In this document: positions 17,544 through 24,593 of the stretch, piece after piece | Position numbering within the stretch: position 1 is the first letter of the stretch | How the letters are laid out: each line of letters starts with the position of its first letter | Assembly (NCBI GenBank): GCA_902572005.1 | Contig: CACGEC010000007.1 | Span: forward strand, 1-33,060 | Origin: an uncultured Pelagibacteraceae bacterium | GTDB taxonomy: Bacteria; Pseudomonadota; Alphaproteobacteria; Pelagibacterales; Pelagibacteraceae | Reading direction: 5' to 3' | DNA length: 33,060 bases | Position numbers and translations under genes: made by a program | Notes under the pieces: model-generated | Told to the model about the DNA's origin: nothing | What the model saw: the letters and a program-made list of their open reading frames with translations, nothing else | Databases searched by the model: none

Positions 17544-17926
17544 AAATATTAGGTATTGGTGTTGATATTATAAAAAATAGCAGAGTTAAATCTCTTATAA
17601 GAAATAAAGATTTTATAAGGAGAACTTTTGGAAAAAAAGAAATCAAAACTTCCTCAAAATTAGTTAGTAAAACCAACTTTTTTGCTAAAAGATTTGCTGC
17701 TAAAGAGTCATTGGCAAAAGCTTTGGGTACTGGTTTTAGAAAAAATCTTAACTTTAAAGATATTGAAGTCCTTAATGACAAAATAGGTAAACCTTATTAT
17801 CAAAAAACTCAAAAAATCGACAAAATTATTAAGAAAAGATTTAAAATTAAAAAATATAATTTATTTCTTTCTGTTTCAGATGAAAAAGATTTCTCAATAG
17901 CATTTACAATATTACAATCACAATAA
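17540..17926 (+). CDS. acpS: Holo-[acyl-carrier-protein] synthase
   Basis: A 128-residue AcpS, normal length, which moves the 4'-phosphopantetheine arm from CoA to a serine on acyl carrier protein. The Mg2+-binding aspartate is in 'GIGVDII' (D9), and 'FAAKESLAKALGTGF' carries the conserved glutamate. Its ATG overlaps the pdxJ stop (ATGA, four bases) and its own stop overlaps the lepB ATG by one base. No separate promoter is visible, so it is likely to be made from the upstream transcript. Confidence 0.95.
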   Translation: MKILGIGVDIIKNSRVKSLIRNKDFIRRTFGKKEIKTSSKLVSKTNFFAKRFAAKESLAKALGTGFRKNLNFKDIEVLNDKIGKPYYQKTQKIDKIIKKRFKIKKYNLFLSVSDEKDFSIAFTILQSQ

Positions 17927-18660
17927 TGTTAAATAAAAAGATAATAATAGATAATATAAAGACTTTATTTTATGCTCTTATTATAGCGTTGATTATTAGA
18001 TCTTTTTTCATTCAACCGTTCTATATTCCTTCATCTTCTATGGAACCTAATTTATTAGTAGGGGATAGACTTTTTGTAACAAAATATTCTTATGGTTATA
18101 GCAAACATTCATTTCCATTTAGTCCACCAATTTTTAAAGGAAGAATAATTTTTAGCGAACCTAAAAGAGGCGATGTAGTAGTATTTAAAACTCCTGCAGA
18201 TAATAGAACAGATTACATTAAAAGACTAATAGGTCTTCCAGGTGATGAAATAAAATTTATTGGTTCGAACTTATACGTTAATAATAATGAAGTTTTTAAA
18301 TCAAGGATTTCACAAAATGACGTTATTTTTTGTGGAAAACAAACAATTGAAGTTTTCACTTTTAAAGAAAACTTAGATAATGGCAAAAGTTACAATACTG
18401 TCTATTTAAAGAATTTTCCATACCAAGACTCAGATACTTTTAAAGTTCCAGATGATCATTATTTCTTTTTAGGAGATAACAGAGACTGCTCCAAAGACAG
18501 CAGGTTTTTATCTAGTGTTGGATATGTTCACAAGGATAACCTTGTTGGAAAAGCTCAATTTATTTTCTATTCATCAGATAGATCTATTGGAAGTATTTTT
18601 TCTTTCTGGAAATGGAATAAATCAATAAGATTTGACAGATTTTTTAAAAGAATACTTTAA
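17926..18660 (+). CDS. lepB: Signal peptidase I
   Basis: A 244-residue inner-membrane serine protease that cuts signal peptides from exported proteins. One N-terminal transmembrane helix (about 12-28) is followed by the catalytic serine in 'YIPSSSMEPNL' (S38) and the catalytic lysine in 'TDYIKRLIGLPGD' (K99), with 'GDNRDCSKDSR' (about 185) as the later family box. It lacks the second N-terminal helix of the enteric enzyme, as is usual in alphaproteobacteria. Single-base overlaps occur at both ends, with acpS and rnc. Confidence 0.96.
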   Translation: MLNKKIIIDNIKTLFYALIIALIIRSFFIQPFYIPSSSMEPNLLVGDRLFVTKYSYGYSKHSFPFSPPIFKGRIIFSEPKRGDVVVFKTPADNRTDYIKRLIGLPGDEIKFIGSNLYVNNNEVFKSRISQNDVIFCGKQTIEVFTFKENLDNGKSYNTVYLKNFPYQDSDTFKVPDDHYFFLGDNRDCSKDSRFLSSVGYVHKDNLVGKAQFIFYSSDRSIGSIFSFWKWNKSIRFDRFFKRIL

Positions 18661-19328
18661 TGAAAATAGATTTTCAAAATTTAGAAAAAAAAATTAAAAT
18701 TACTTTTAAAGATAAGAATTTATTAATTAGATCCATGACACATAAGAGTTTTAATAAGGAAATAAATAATGAAAAAGTAGAATTTTTAGGTGACAGAGTT
18801 TTAGGCTTGGTCATGGCAAAAAAGCTCTTAGAAATTTACCCAAATGAAAAAGAAGGTATATTAGATAAAAAATTTGCATCTTTAGTAAATAAAAAAACGT
18901 GTCTTGAAATTGCAAAAAAACTTGAATTACAAAAATATGTTTTAACACTAAGCGTTAAAAGTAAAAAAAAAATTATCGAAGATAAGGTTCTTGCAGATTC
19001 TTGTGAGGCATTAATTGGTTCAATTTATCTAGATAAAGGTTATGCAGTAACAGAAAAATTTATTCTTAATCTGTGGCATAATCAAATTAAAGATAGCATA
19101 ATCACCCAAATAGACGCCAAAACAAAATTACAAGAATACTCTTTAAAAAAATTTAAAAAATTACCAATCTATAAACTCATTTCTAATACCGGGCCAAGGC
19201 ATCAGCCATTATTTAAAGTGGGAGTAAAATTATTTAATACAAATTTTTTTACTTCTGAAGGCAAATCTAAAAAGGATGCTGAACAAAATGCAGCAATACT
19301 TTGTTTAAAAAATATTAAAGACTTATGA
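18660..19328 (+). CDS. rnc: Ribonuclease III
   Basis: A 222-residue RNase III that processes rRNA precursors and double-stranded RNA. The catalytic domain shows the signature 'NEKVEFLGDRVLG' (metal ligands E41 and D45) and 'LADSCEALIGSIYLD', which holds the second Asp/Glu pair. A double-stranded RNA-binding domain fills the last 70 residues ('DAKTKLQEYSLKKF' to 'AEQNAAILCLKNI'). The ATG overlaps the lepB stop by one base and the stop overlaps recO by four. In many relatives era comes next; here recO follows directly. Confidence 0.95.
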   Translation: MKIDFQNLEKKIKITFKDKNLLIRSMTHKSFNKEINNEKVEFLGDRVLGLVMAKKLLEIYPNEKEGILDKKFASLVNKKTCLEIAKKLELQKYVLTLSVKSKKKIIEDKVLADSCEALIGSIYLDKGYAVTEKFILNLWHNQIKDSIITQIDAKTKLQEYSLKKFKKLPIYKLISNTGPRHQPLFKVGVKLFNTNFFTSEGKSKKDAEQNAAILCLKNIKDL

Positions 19329-20005
19329 TTTGGGATGATTCAGGATTTTTGTTATCAAAAAACAAATATAATGAAAATTCATTAATATCAGAAATATTTA
19401 CAAAAAATCATGGCAAAGTATCAGGTATAATTTTCGGAGGAACATCCAGAAAAATTAAAAACTATCTCCAAATCGGCAATAAGATTCATGTTAATTTCAA
19501 CTCAAAATCTGAAAACAAAATAGGGTATTTTAAAATTGAAATTGATAAGGCTTTCACACCACTTTATTTTGACAATCATAGGAAATTACTATGCATAACT
19601 TCAGCTATGGACTTGATAAAGATTTTAACTGCTGAATTTCAAAAAAATGAAAATGTTTATCAATTAATTGAAAATTTTTATACTTTACTGGAGTCCTCAA
19701 ATTGGATTAAAAAATATGTTTTTTGGGAATTAGAGTTGTTTAAATTATTAGGGTTCGATTTAGAGTTATCAAATTTAGTTGAGGAAAAATTTGTAGATAA
19801 TCAAAAGAAATATTTTTCAAAATCTACTTCACAAAAAAAGATTATTCCTAATTTTTTAATTGATAAAAACAATGAAACGGAAAATTTGAGTGATTTATTT
19901 AATGGTTTAAAATTAGTTGGTGATTATCTTGATAAAACGATACTAAAACCCAATAATTTCACTCAGCCTTCTAGTAGGTTACAATTTGTAAATTGTATAA
20001 AATAG
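19325..20005 (+). CDS. recO: DNA repair protein RecO
   Basis: A 226-residue RecO, which with RecR loads RecA at gaps coated by single-strand binding protein. The N-terminal OB-fold is recognised by 'DSGFLLSKNKYNENSLISEIFTKNHGKVSG' in part (about 5-35) and 'YLQIGNKIHVNF', followed by a helical domain with 'ELELFKLLGFDLEL'. The usual zinc-binding cysteine cluster is not evident, as in several RecO relatives. It is the last gene of the overlapping plus-strand run, and a hairpin terminator lies about 30 bases past its stop. Confidence 0.88.
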   Translation: MIWDDSGFLLSKNKYNENSLISEIFTKNHGKVSGIIFGGTSRKIKNYLQIGNKIHVNFNSKSENKIGYFKIEIDKAFTPLYFDNHRKLLCITSAMDLIKILTAEFQKNENVYQLIENFYTLLESSNWIKKYVFWELELFKLLGFDLELSNLVEEKFVDNQKKYFSKSTSQKKIIPNFLIDKNNETENLSDLFNGLKLVGDYLDKTILKPNNFTQPSSRLQFVNCIK

Positions 20006-20034
20006 TTTGAAAAATTTTAATTAAAAGATTTAAT

Positions 20035-20060
20035 GGCCGTGTTAAATAATTAACACGACC
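20035..20060. terminator. Hairpin terminator between convergent recO and PiT-like gene
   Basis: GGCCGTGTTAA and TTAACACGACC form an eleven-base stem with a four-base loop (ATAA-like). As plus-strand RNA it has one C-A mismatch; as minus-strand RNA that position becomes G-U, so pairing is better for the minus-strand transporter. A T-rich tract follows on the minus side (ATTAAATCTTTTAATT). The hairpin lies between two convergent genes and probably serves both. Confidence 0.75.
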
Positions 20061-20072
20061 ATACAGATTTAT

Positions 20073-21038
20073 TTAAAACCAATTATTTGGAATAATTATG
20101 TAGTGGATTGCTAAAACAATTCCAACTGAAACACTTAGTCCAAAGATCATTTTAAGAAAGTCTTTACCAATTAATGGGAAGACATATTTAAACTTATAAT
20201 CTTTATTCATCGTTGAAATTGCAAGTTCTCTACCACATAGTAAACCAACAAATACCCATGTTGTTGACATAGGTAAGTCATTTAGTTCTTTGAAGTAAAA
20301 TAAGACAGCAGCATAAATTATGTTAATAATTGTAGCTGATCTAGCATATCTAGTTCCAGTTTTTTCCAAAACTACAGTTTGTATTCGTCCACCTTGAATG
20401 TAGAAGATGTAAAATAGTAAAACCGTAAAATATGCCATTACAGTTAGAAGAATTGTTATATCTAGTTGTCTTGGAAGATATACGGCAATATTTGCTACAT
20501 CGTGAGATAACCAAACCCACCATAGCCAACCTGAAGTGACCCATACTGAGTTTCTCCAAAAGCCTATATACTTTTCATCAACTTCATCTAATTTTTCATT
20601 GATAAATTTTGATACAACAATCCATGCAATATAAGCGACCATTGCTGCTAAACCATATCCAACTACACTTTTTAATAGCATTTTTTCAAGCACAACTGTT
20701 GAAGCAAATGCTGAAAGAACTAAAAAGGTTGTTGATACAGGTATTCCAACTCTTGTTAATAACAAGAGTATTGCGGGCGCTACTGCGTGATACCATTGAA
20801 TTTCTTGATAAGGTATTCTAGTTAATCTTCCGTATGAAATATCACCATCATATGAATACCATCCCCATGCTAAAGCTAAAATCATTACACTAGAAGCTGA
20901 TCCCGCTAGTATGTACCATTTAAACCACTTCTTTTTTGAAGCTATAAATGTTCCTAGTGTTTGAATTGAGTCGTTAGCGATTACGCTATAACCGGCAAGG
21001 GCAAACCCTATAACCGTGTAAACTAAAGTCATTTCCAT
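20073..21038 (-). CDS. PiT-family inorganic anion (phosphate-like) permease
   Basis: A 321-residue membrane protein with about nine or ten hydrophobic helices. It fits the PiT family (inorganic phosphate or sulfate transporters) by its internally repeated motifs: 'IANDSIQTLGTFIAS' in the first half and 'SHDVANIAVYLP' in the second, with 'GIPVSTTFL' and 'LPMSTTWVFVG' as the paired PxSTT signatures. The motifs depart from the textbook GANDVANA form, so the ion could be phosphate, sulfate or another anion. It is shorter than most PiT proteins. A strong ribosome site (AAAGGAGAT) precedes the ATG. The gene has its own long upstream region and a terminator, suggesting a single-gene unit. Confidence 0.75.
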   Translation of the reverse strand: MEMTLVYTVIGFALAGYSVIANDSIQTLGTFIASKKKWFKWYILAGSASSVMILALAWGWYSYDGDISYGRLTRIPYQEIQWYHAVAPAILLLLTRVGIPVSTTFLVLSAFASTVVLEKMLLKSVVGYGLAAMVAYIAWIVVSKFINEKLDEVDEKYIGFWRNSVWVTSGWLWWVWLSHDVANIAVYLPRQLDITILLTVMAYFTVLLFYIFYIQGGRIQTVVLEKTGTRYARSATIINIIYAAVLFYFKELNDLPMSTTWVFVGLLCGRELAISTMNKDYKFKYVFPLIGKDFLKMIFGLSVSVGIVLAIHYIIIPNNWF

Positions 21039-21203
21039 TTTTTATCTCCTTTATATTATTGTTTTCGGTTCCTATCGATTCATGACTTAAGAAGTATGTA
21101 ATTCTAGATGGAAAAAAATTCTACGAATAAATTTATTTATATGAGAATCAAGGTGTGGATTCGTCAATCTCTAAACTAATTAAAACCAAAGTCTACTTTA
21201 AAA
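21039..21203 (-). other. Longest non-coding stretch: leader/promoter region of the PiT-like gene
   Basis: This 165-base gap is the largest in the window. Read on the minus strand it holds a TTGACG hexamer (21162-21167) and a TATAAA (21136-21141) 20 bases apart, a possible but wide-spaced promoter; a perfect 12-base palindrome AATAAATTTATT (21126-21137); a short GAATC/GATTC inverted repeat; two TAGAATT copies; and an AAAGGAG ribosome site just before the ATG. A leader of about 90 bases is implied. No known riboswitch pattern and no clear Pho box was recognised. Confidence 0.45.
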
Positions 21204-21425
21204 TTAAAATACAACCTTATAAATTCCAATGATAAATAAAGGTATTTGTAATCCAAAATTAGTTAGTATCGCTTTATCTTTACTAACAAATCCAGCGATA
21301 GTCCATCCAACAACTCCTAATCCATGAAAATAGATATTTAAAGGATATATATTTAGGTTTGTTAATAGAATACCAACTAATACTAGAAACGTACTTATCC
21401 ATTTAAGATATTTCTTGATAAACAT
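21204..21425 (-). CDS. Small hypothetical membrane protein
   Basis: A 73-residue protein of unknown function with about three hydrophobic segments (roughly 8-24, 30-46 and 55-72) and few charges. A strong ribosome site (AAGGAGAATTA) stands before the ATG, so it is probably real. It follows zur by 44 bases on the same strand and may be the last gene of the znuC-znuB-zur transcript. I do not recognise a named family with confidence; the 'FHGLGVVGWTIAGF' stretch may mark a small domain-of-unknown-function group. A role in zinc homeostasis would be guesswork from position only. Confidence 0.7.
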   Translation of the reverse strand: MFIKKYLKWISTFLVLVGILLTNLNIYPLNIYFHGLGVVGWTIAGFVSKDKAILTNFGLQIPLFIIGIYKVVF

Positions 21426-21469
21426 TAATTCTCCTTTCAGCTTATTTTATTTAAATTTTAGATAATAAC

Positions 21470-21862
21470 TTATCTACACTTTTTACATAATCCAAAAAAC
21501 TCAAGATTGTATTTACTATATTTCATACCATCTTTGTCTTTGAAATTAGTTAAGTATTTAGAAAGACTTGCACTGCTAATTTCTGTTACTTTTTCACAGA
21601 TTTCACAGATTGAAAATGCAGTAGCTTTTGATACCTGACAACTAGAATTCTGACAGGCAATAAAGGCATTTCGACTTTCAATTTTATGAATTTTTCCTAT
21701 TTCAACCAACTTATCTAATGCCCGATACACTTGTAATGGAGCTTTAATACCTTTTTTTTGAACATTAAAAAGTATTGCATAAGCCTTCATTGGTTCAGAT
21801 GATTTATCGATTAAATCAAAAATGATTTGCTGGTTTTTTGAAAGATTTTGCATTTTATTCAT
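21470..21862 (-). CDS. zur: Fur-family zinc uptake regulator
   Basis: A 130-residue Fur-family repressor. The N-terminal winged helix has 'PMKAYAILFNVQKKGIKAPLQVYRALDKLVEIGKIHKI' in pieces, where 'APLQVYRALDKL' is the recognition helix. Cysteine pairs 'SICEICEK' and C-terminal 'GLCKKC' form the structural zinc site. Lying just after znuB, and with Zur-like palindromes before znuC and znuA, it is best read as Zur rather than Fur. A GAGGA ribosome site overlapping the end of znuB supports the first ATG. It likely represses its own operon when zinc is plentiful. Confidence 0.92.
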   Translation of the reverse strand: MNKMQNLSKNQQIIFDLIDKSSEPMKAYAILFNVQKKGIKAPLQVYRALDKLVEIGKIHKIESRNAFIACQNSSCQVSKATAFSICEICEKVTEISSASLSKYLTNFKDKDGMKYSKYNLEFFGLCKKCR

Positions 21863-21877
21863 TCTACTGATTCCTCA

Positions 21878-22681
21878 TTAATTTTTCAATTTAATCGATT
21901 GCTTTATATTTAATAATGACAAGATAAATAAGAATAAAGAAGCTGCTATAATTGATGGTCCAGAAGCAGTATTAAATTCTAATGAAGAAAATAATCCTAA
22001 GATCACAGATAACAAACCACCTATAATTGAATACATCACCATTTTTTGAGGGCTTGATGAAATATTTCTAGCCATTGCGGCAGGTATAATTAGCATTCCT
22101 GTAATTAATAATAATCCGACCATTTTAATTGATATAGCAATGATTGCTGCCATTAAGATTGTAAATATAGCCTTTGCTCTATCAGGATTTAATCCTTCTG
22201 CTTCAGCTAATTCATAATTAACTGTTGATGCAAACAAAGGTTTCCAAATAAATTTTAAAATTAAGAGGATTAATGCTCCTCCAATCCATATAATTAAAAG
22301 ATCATCAACAGTAACGGCTAAAATATCTCCAAATAGTAATCCCATAATATCAAATCTAATAAATGATAAAAAACCTATAACCACTAGTCCTACAGCTAAT
22401 GATGAGTGAGCCAAAAGACCAAGTAAAGCATCACCTGGTAGATTAGTTGTCTTTTGTAACTGTATTAACGTTAAAGCTATTAAAGATGAAATTATAAATA
22501 CTGACAAAGCAATATTAAACTCCATAGAGTAAGCTAGTGTAACACCAAGTAATGCGGAGTGGGATAGAGTATCTCCAAAATACGAAAGTCTTCTCCATAT
22601 AACAAAACATCCAAGTGGTCCTGTCACAATTGCAACCCCAATACCTGCTATTAAAGCTCTTATAAAAAAATCATCTAACAT
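21878..22681 (-). CDS. znuB: Zinc ABC transporter permease
   Basis: A 267-residue ABC-3 family membrane subunit with about eight hydrophobic helices. Recognised by 'GPLGCFVIWRRLSYFGDTLSHSALLG' in pieces near the N-terminus and 'MVGLLLITGMLIIPAA' at about 185-200, both typical of ZnuB. It forms the inner-membrane channel of the ZnuABC zinc importer. The start is directly against the end of znuC (no gap) and its stop is 15 bases from zur, so znuC-znuB-zur are one unit. Confidence 0.95.
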   Translation of the reverse strand: MLDDFFIRALIAGIGVAIVTGPLGCFVIWRRLSYFGDTLSHSALLGVTLAYSMEFNIALSVFIISSLIALTLIQLQKTTNLPGDALLGLLAHSSLAVGLVVIGFLSFIRFDIMGLLFGDILAVTVDDLLIIWIGGALILLILKFIWKPLFASTVNYELAEAEGLNPDRAKAIFTILMAAIIAISIKMVGLLLITGMLIIPAAMARNISSSPQKMVMYSIIGGLLSVILGLFSSLEFNTASGPSIIAASLFLFILSLLNIKQSIKLKN

Positions 22682-23428
22682 TTAGTTTTTCTTTATTTCA
22701 CCTTCACTTGTATGAACATGATCGTGTCTGTGCTCATATCTTGATAATATTTGAGAAGCTTGCTCACCGAATAAAGCTTTATATTCATTATTTTTTGCAA
22801 CATCCATTGGAGACCCTGAACAACATACATGACCGTTTAAACAAACCACATGATCAGTTGCACTCATAACCGTATGTAAGTCGTGAGAAATTAACAAGAT
22901 ACCACAATTCAATTCATCTGAAATTTTCTTAATTAATTCGTATAATGCAATCTCACCAGTAAAATCTACTCCTTGCACTGGTTCATCTAGTACTAATAAC
23001 TCTGGTTTTTTTGAAATAGCTCTTGCAAGTAGTACTCTTTGGAATTCTCCACCAGATAAGTCGCCCAAATTTTTATCTTTAAGGTGAATAACACCAGTTA
23101 AAGACAAAGCTTCATCTATTGATTCTTTATCAAGACTTTCAGTTAACACCATGAAATCATTTACTCTTAGTGGCAGTGTCCAATCAATTGAAATTTTCTG
23201 TGGAACATACCCAACTTTATTTGTGTATTTTTCAACTGAACCATCAATCTTTTTGTAAATACCTAAAGCAATTTTAGCTGTTGTACTTTTTCCTGATCCA
23301 TTTGGACCAATGAGAGTAACTATTTTACCTTTTTCAACTTGAAGTGATACTCCTCTCACAAGCCATTTATTATTTAAACTAAAACCAGCTTCATTTAACT
23401 TCACAAGTATATTTTGATTTGAGCTCAT
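22682..23428 (-). CDS. znuC: Zinc ABC transporter ATP-binding protein
   Basis: A 248-residue ABC ATPase. Walker A is 'GPNGSGKSTT' (41-50), the Q-loop lies around 'VGYVPQK', the signature is 'LSGGEFQRVLLARA' and Walker B 'LLVLDEPVQGVD', with the switch His in 'LLISHDLH'. It powers ZnuB. The C-terminal end holds a small His-rich tail ('YEHRHDHVHTSEG') that could bind zinc. It is the first gene of the minus-strand zinc operon, starting 22 bases from the nearer Zur-like palindrome. Confidence 0.95.
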   Translation of the reverse strand: MSSNQNILVKLNEAGFSLNNKWLVRGVSLQVEKGKIVTLIGPNGSGKSTTAKIALGIYKKIDGSVEKYTNKVGYVPQKISIDWTLPLRVNDFMVLTESLDKESIDEALSLTGVIHLKDKNLGDLSGGEFQRVLLARAISKKPELLVLDEPVQGVDFTGEIALYELIKKISDELNCGILLISHDLHTVMSATDHVVCLNGHVCCSGSPMDVAKNNEYKALFGEQASQILSRYEHRHDHVHTSEGEIKKN

Positions 23429-23449
23429 TTTAATCCTTGACTAATAAAT

Positions 23450-23462
23450 GTTATATTATTAC
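23450..23462. promoter_or_regulatory. Zur-box-like palindrome, znuC side (imperfect)
   Basis: GTTATATTATTAC is a 13-base palindrome with one mismatched pair, set in a longer ATGTTATATTATTACAT frame. It resembles the known proteobacterial Zur operator core (GTTATANTATAAC). It lies 22 bases before the znuC start codon on the minus strand. Confidence 0.75.
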
Positions 23463-23467
23463 ATAGT

Positions 23468-23480
23468 GTTATATTATAAC
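23468..23480. promoter_or_regulatory. Zur-box-like palindrome, znuA side (perfect)
   Basis: GTTATATTATAAC is a perfect palindrome about a central T and matches the known Zur core. Its centre is 18 bases from that of the other copy. It sits 18 bases before the proposed znuA ATG and overlaps TATA-like promoter bases, so binding would block transcription both ways. Confidence 0.82.
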
Positions 23481-23498
23481 AATTTAAATATACAACAT

Positions 23499-24551
23499 AT
23501 GAAAAAAATTAAAAAATTACCATTTATCTTATCAATACTATCATTCTTAACTATTTTTGTACCAGCAAATGCTGAAATTAAAGTAGTTACTTCAATTAAA
23601 CCAATTCATTCATTAGCAAGTTATTTAATGGATGGAGTAGCAAAACCTGATTTAATAGTGGATGGCTATGCTTCTCCACACGGTTTTGCTTTAAAACCAT
23701 CTCATGCAAAAATGTTACAAAATGCAGATCTTATATTCTGGGTTGGTGAGGATTTGGAAAATTTTTTAGAAAAACCATTAAAATCTGTTGCAAAAAAAGC
23801 TGAAAAAATTGAGTTAATGGAAATCAAAGGTTTAACTAAACTTAAATTTAGAGAAAGAAATATTTTTGAAGAACATGATCATGGACACAAAGAAGATGAT
23901 CACGATGATCATGCTAAAAAAGAAGACGATCATGACGACCACGATCATGACAAAAAAGAGAAAGAACACGGTCATGATGAACACGGGCACGACGATGAAC
24001 ATAAAGAAGATGGTCACGATGACCACGGTCATGAAGGACACGCGCATGGTGAGTATGATCCACATATTTGGTTGGATCCAATGAATGCAAAAGTGATTTT
24101 AAATGAAATGGCAGAACACTTGATCGAGAATGATCAAAAAAATGAAGCTAAATATAAAGCAAATTTAAAAAAAGCACATAAAGACTTAGACAAACTTACT
24201 AAGAAAGTAAAATCTGAATTAAATAAAGATTTCAAATCAATAGTTTTTCATGATGCATATCAATACTTTGAAAAAAGATTTGGAATTAATATTCTTGGTG
24301 CATTTACTGTAAATACTGATGTAATGCCTGGTGCTGAACAGTTAGCTGAAATAAGAGAAATAATTGAGCATGATAAAGTAAGCTGCGTATTTTCAGAGCC
24401 ACAATTCAATCCTGATATTATAAAAGCTGTAGCTAAAGATACTAATGTTGCAACAGGAGTTATAGACCCGTTAGGAGCAACTCTTAATCCAGGTAAGGAT
24501 CTTTATTTTGATTTAATTGGCAACATGTCAAAATCTTTTAAAGGTTGTTAA
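23499..24551 (+). CDS. znuA: Zinc ABC transporter substrate-binding protein
   Basis: A periplasmic zinc-binding protein feeding ZnuBC. The ORF track begins at 23448, but those 17 residues ('MLYYYIVLYYNN...') are encoded by the operator itself. The true start is the ATG at 23499, which gives a clean signal peptide ('MKKIKKLPFILSILSF' to 'PANAE') and 350 residues. Zinc ligands are expected at the His in 'SIKPIHSLA', in 'YDPHIWLDP' and in 'IVFHDAYQYF'. Between the first two lies a long charged loop with about 18 histidines, much longer than usual. It is divergent from znuC, with two Zur-like sites between. Confidence 0.94.
   Translation: MKKIKKLPFILSILSFLTIFVPANAEIKVVTSIKPIHSLASYLMDGVAKPDLIVDGYASPHGFALKPSHAKMLQNADLIFWVGEDLENFLEKPLKSVAKKAEKIELMEIKGLTKLKFRERNIFEEHDHGHKEDDHDDHAKKEDDHDDHDHDKKEKEHGHDEHGHDDEHKEDGHDDHGHEGHAHGEYDPHIWLDPMNAKVILNEMAEHLIENDQKNEAKYKANLKKAHKDLDKLTKKVKSELNKDFKSIVFHDAYQYFEKRFGINILGAFTVNTDVMPGAEQLAEIREIIEHDKVSCVFSEPQFNPDIIKAVAKDTNVATGVIDPLGATLNPGKDLYFDLIGNMSKSFKGC
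23868..24065 (+). repeat. His/Asp-rich low-complexity segment inside znuA
   Basis: A run of about 66 codons coding almost only for His, Asp, Glu, Lys and Gly, made from GATCAT, CACGAT and GAAGAT units. It is the metal-binding loop of ZnuA expanded. The base repeats are irregular, so it looks like selected low complexity, not a clean tandem array. It is prone to slippage and likely length-variable among strains. Confidence 0.85.
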
Positions 24552-24593
24552 ATAAAAATTGATCTTTAGTCATAAATAATATCTAATAATAGG

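Noticed and set aside
21460-21475. AGATAATAACTTATCT palindrome at the end of zur as a terminator
   Set aside because: A six-pair, nearly all A-T stem overlapping the stop codon is too weak to be called a terminator.
23448-23498. Upstream ATG for znuA used in the ORF track
   Set aside because: It would make the Zur-like operator coding and spoil the signal peptide; the ATG at 23499 fits far better.
23832-24084. Met/Ile/Val-rich ORFs on both strands over the ZnuA His loop
   Set aside because: Frame shadows of the GAT/CAC repeat-like coding sequence, not genes.
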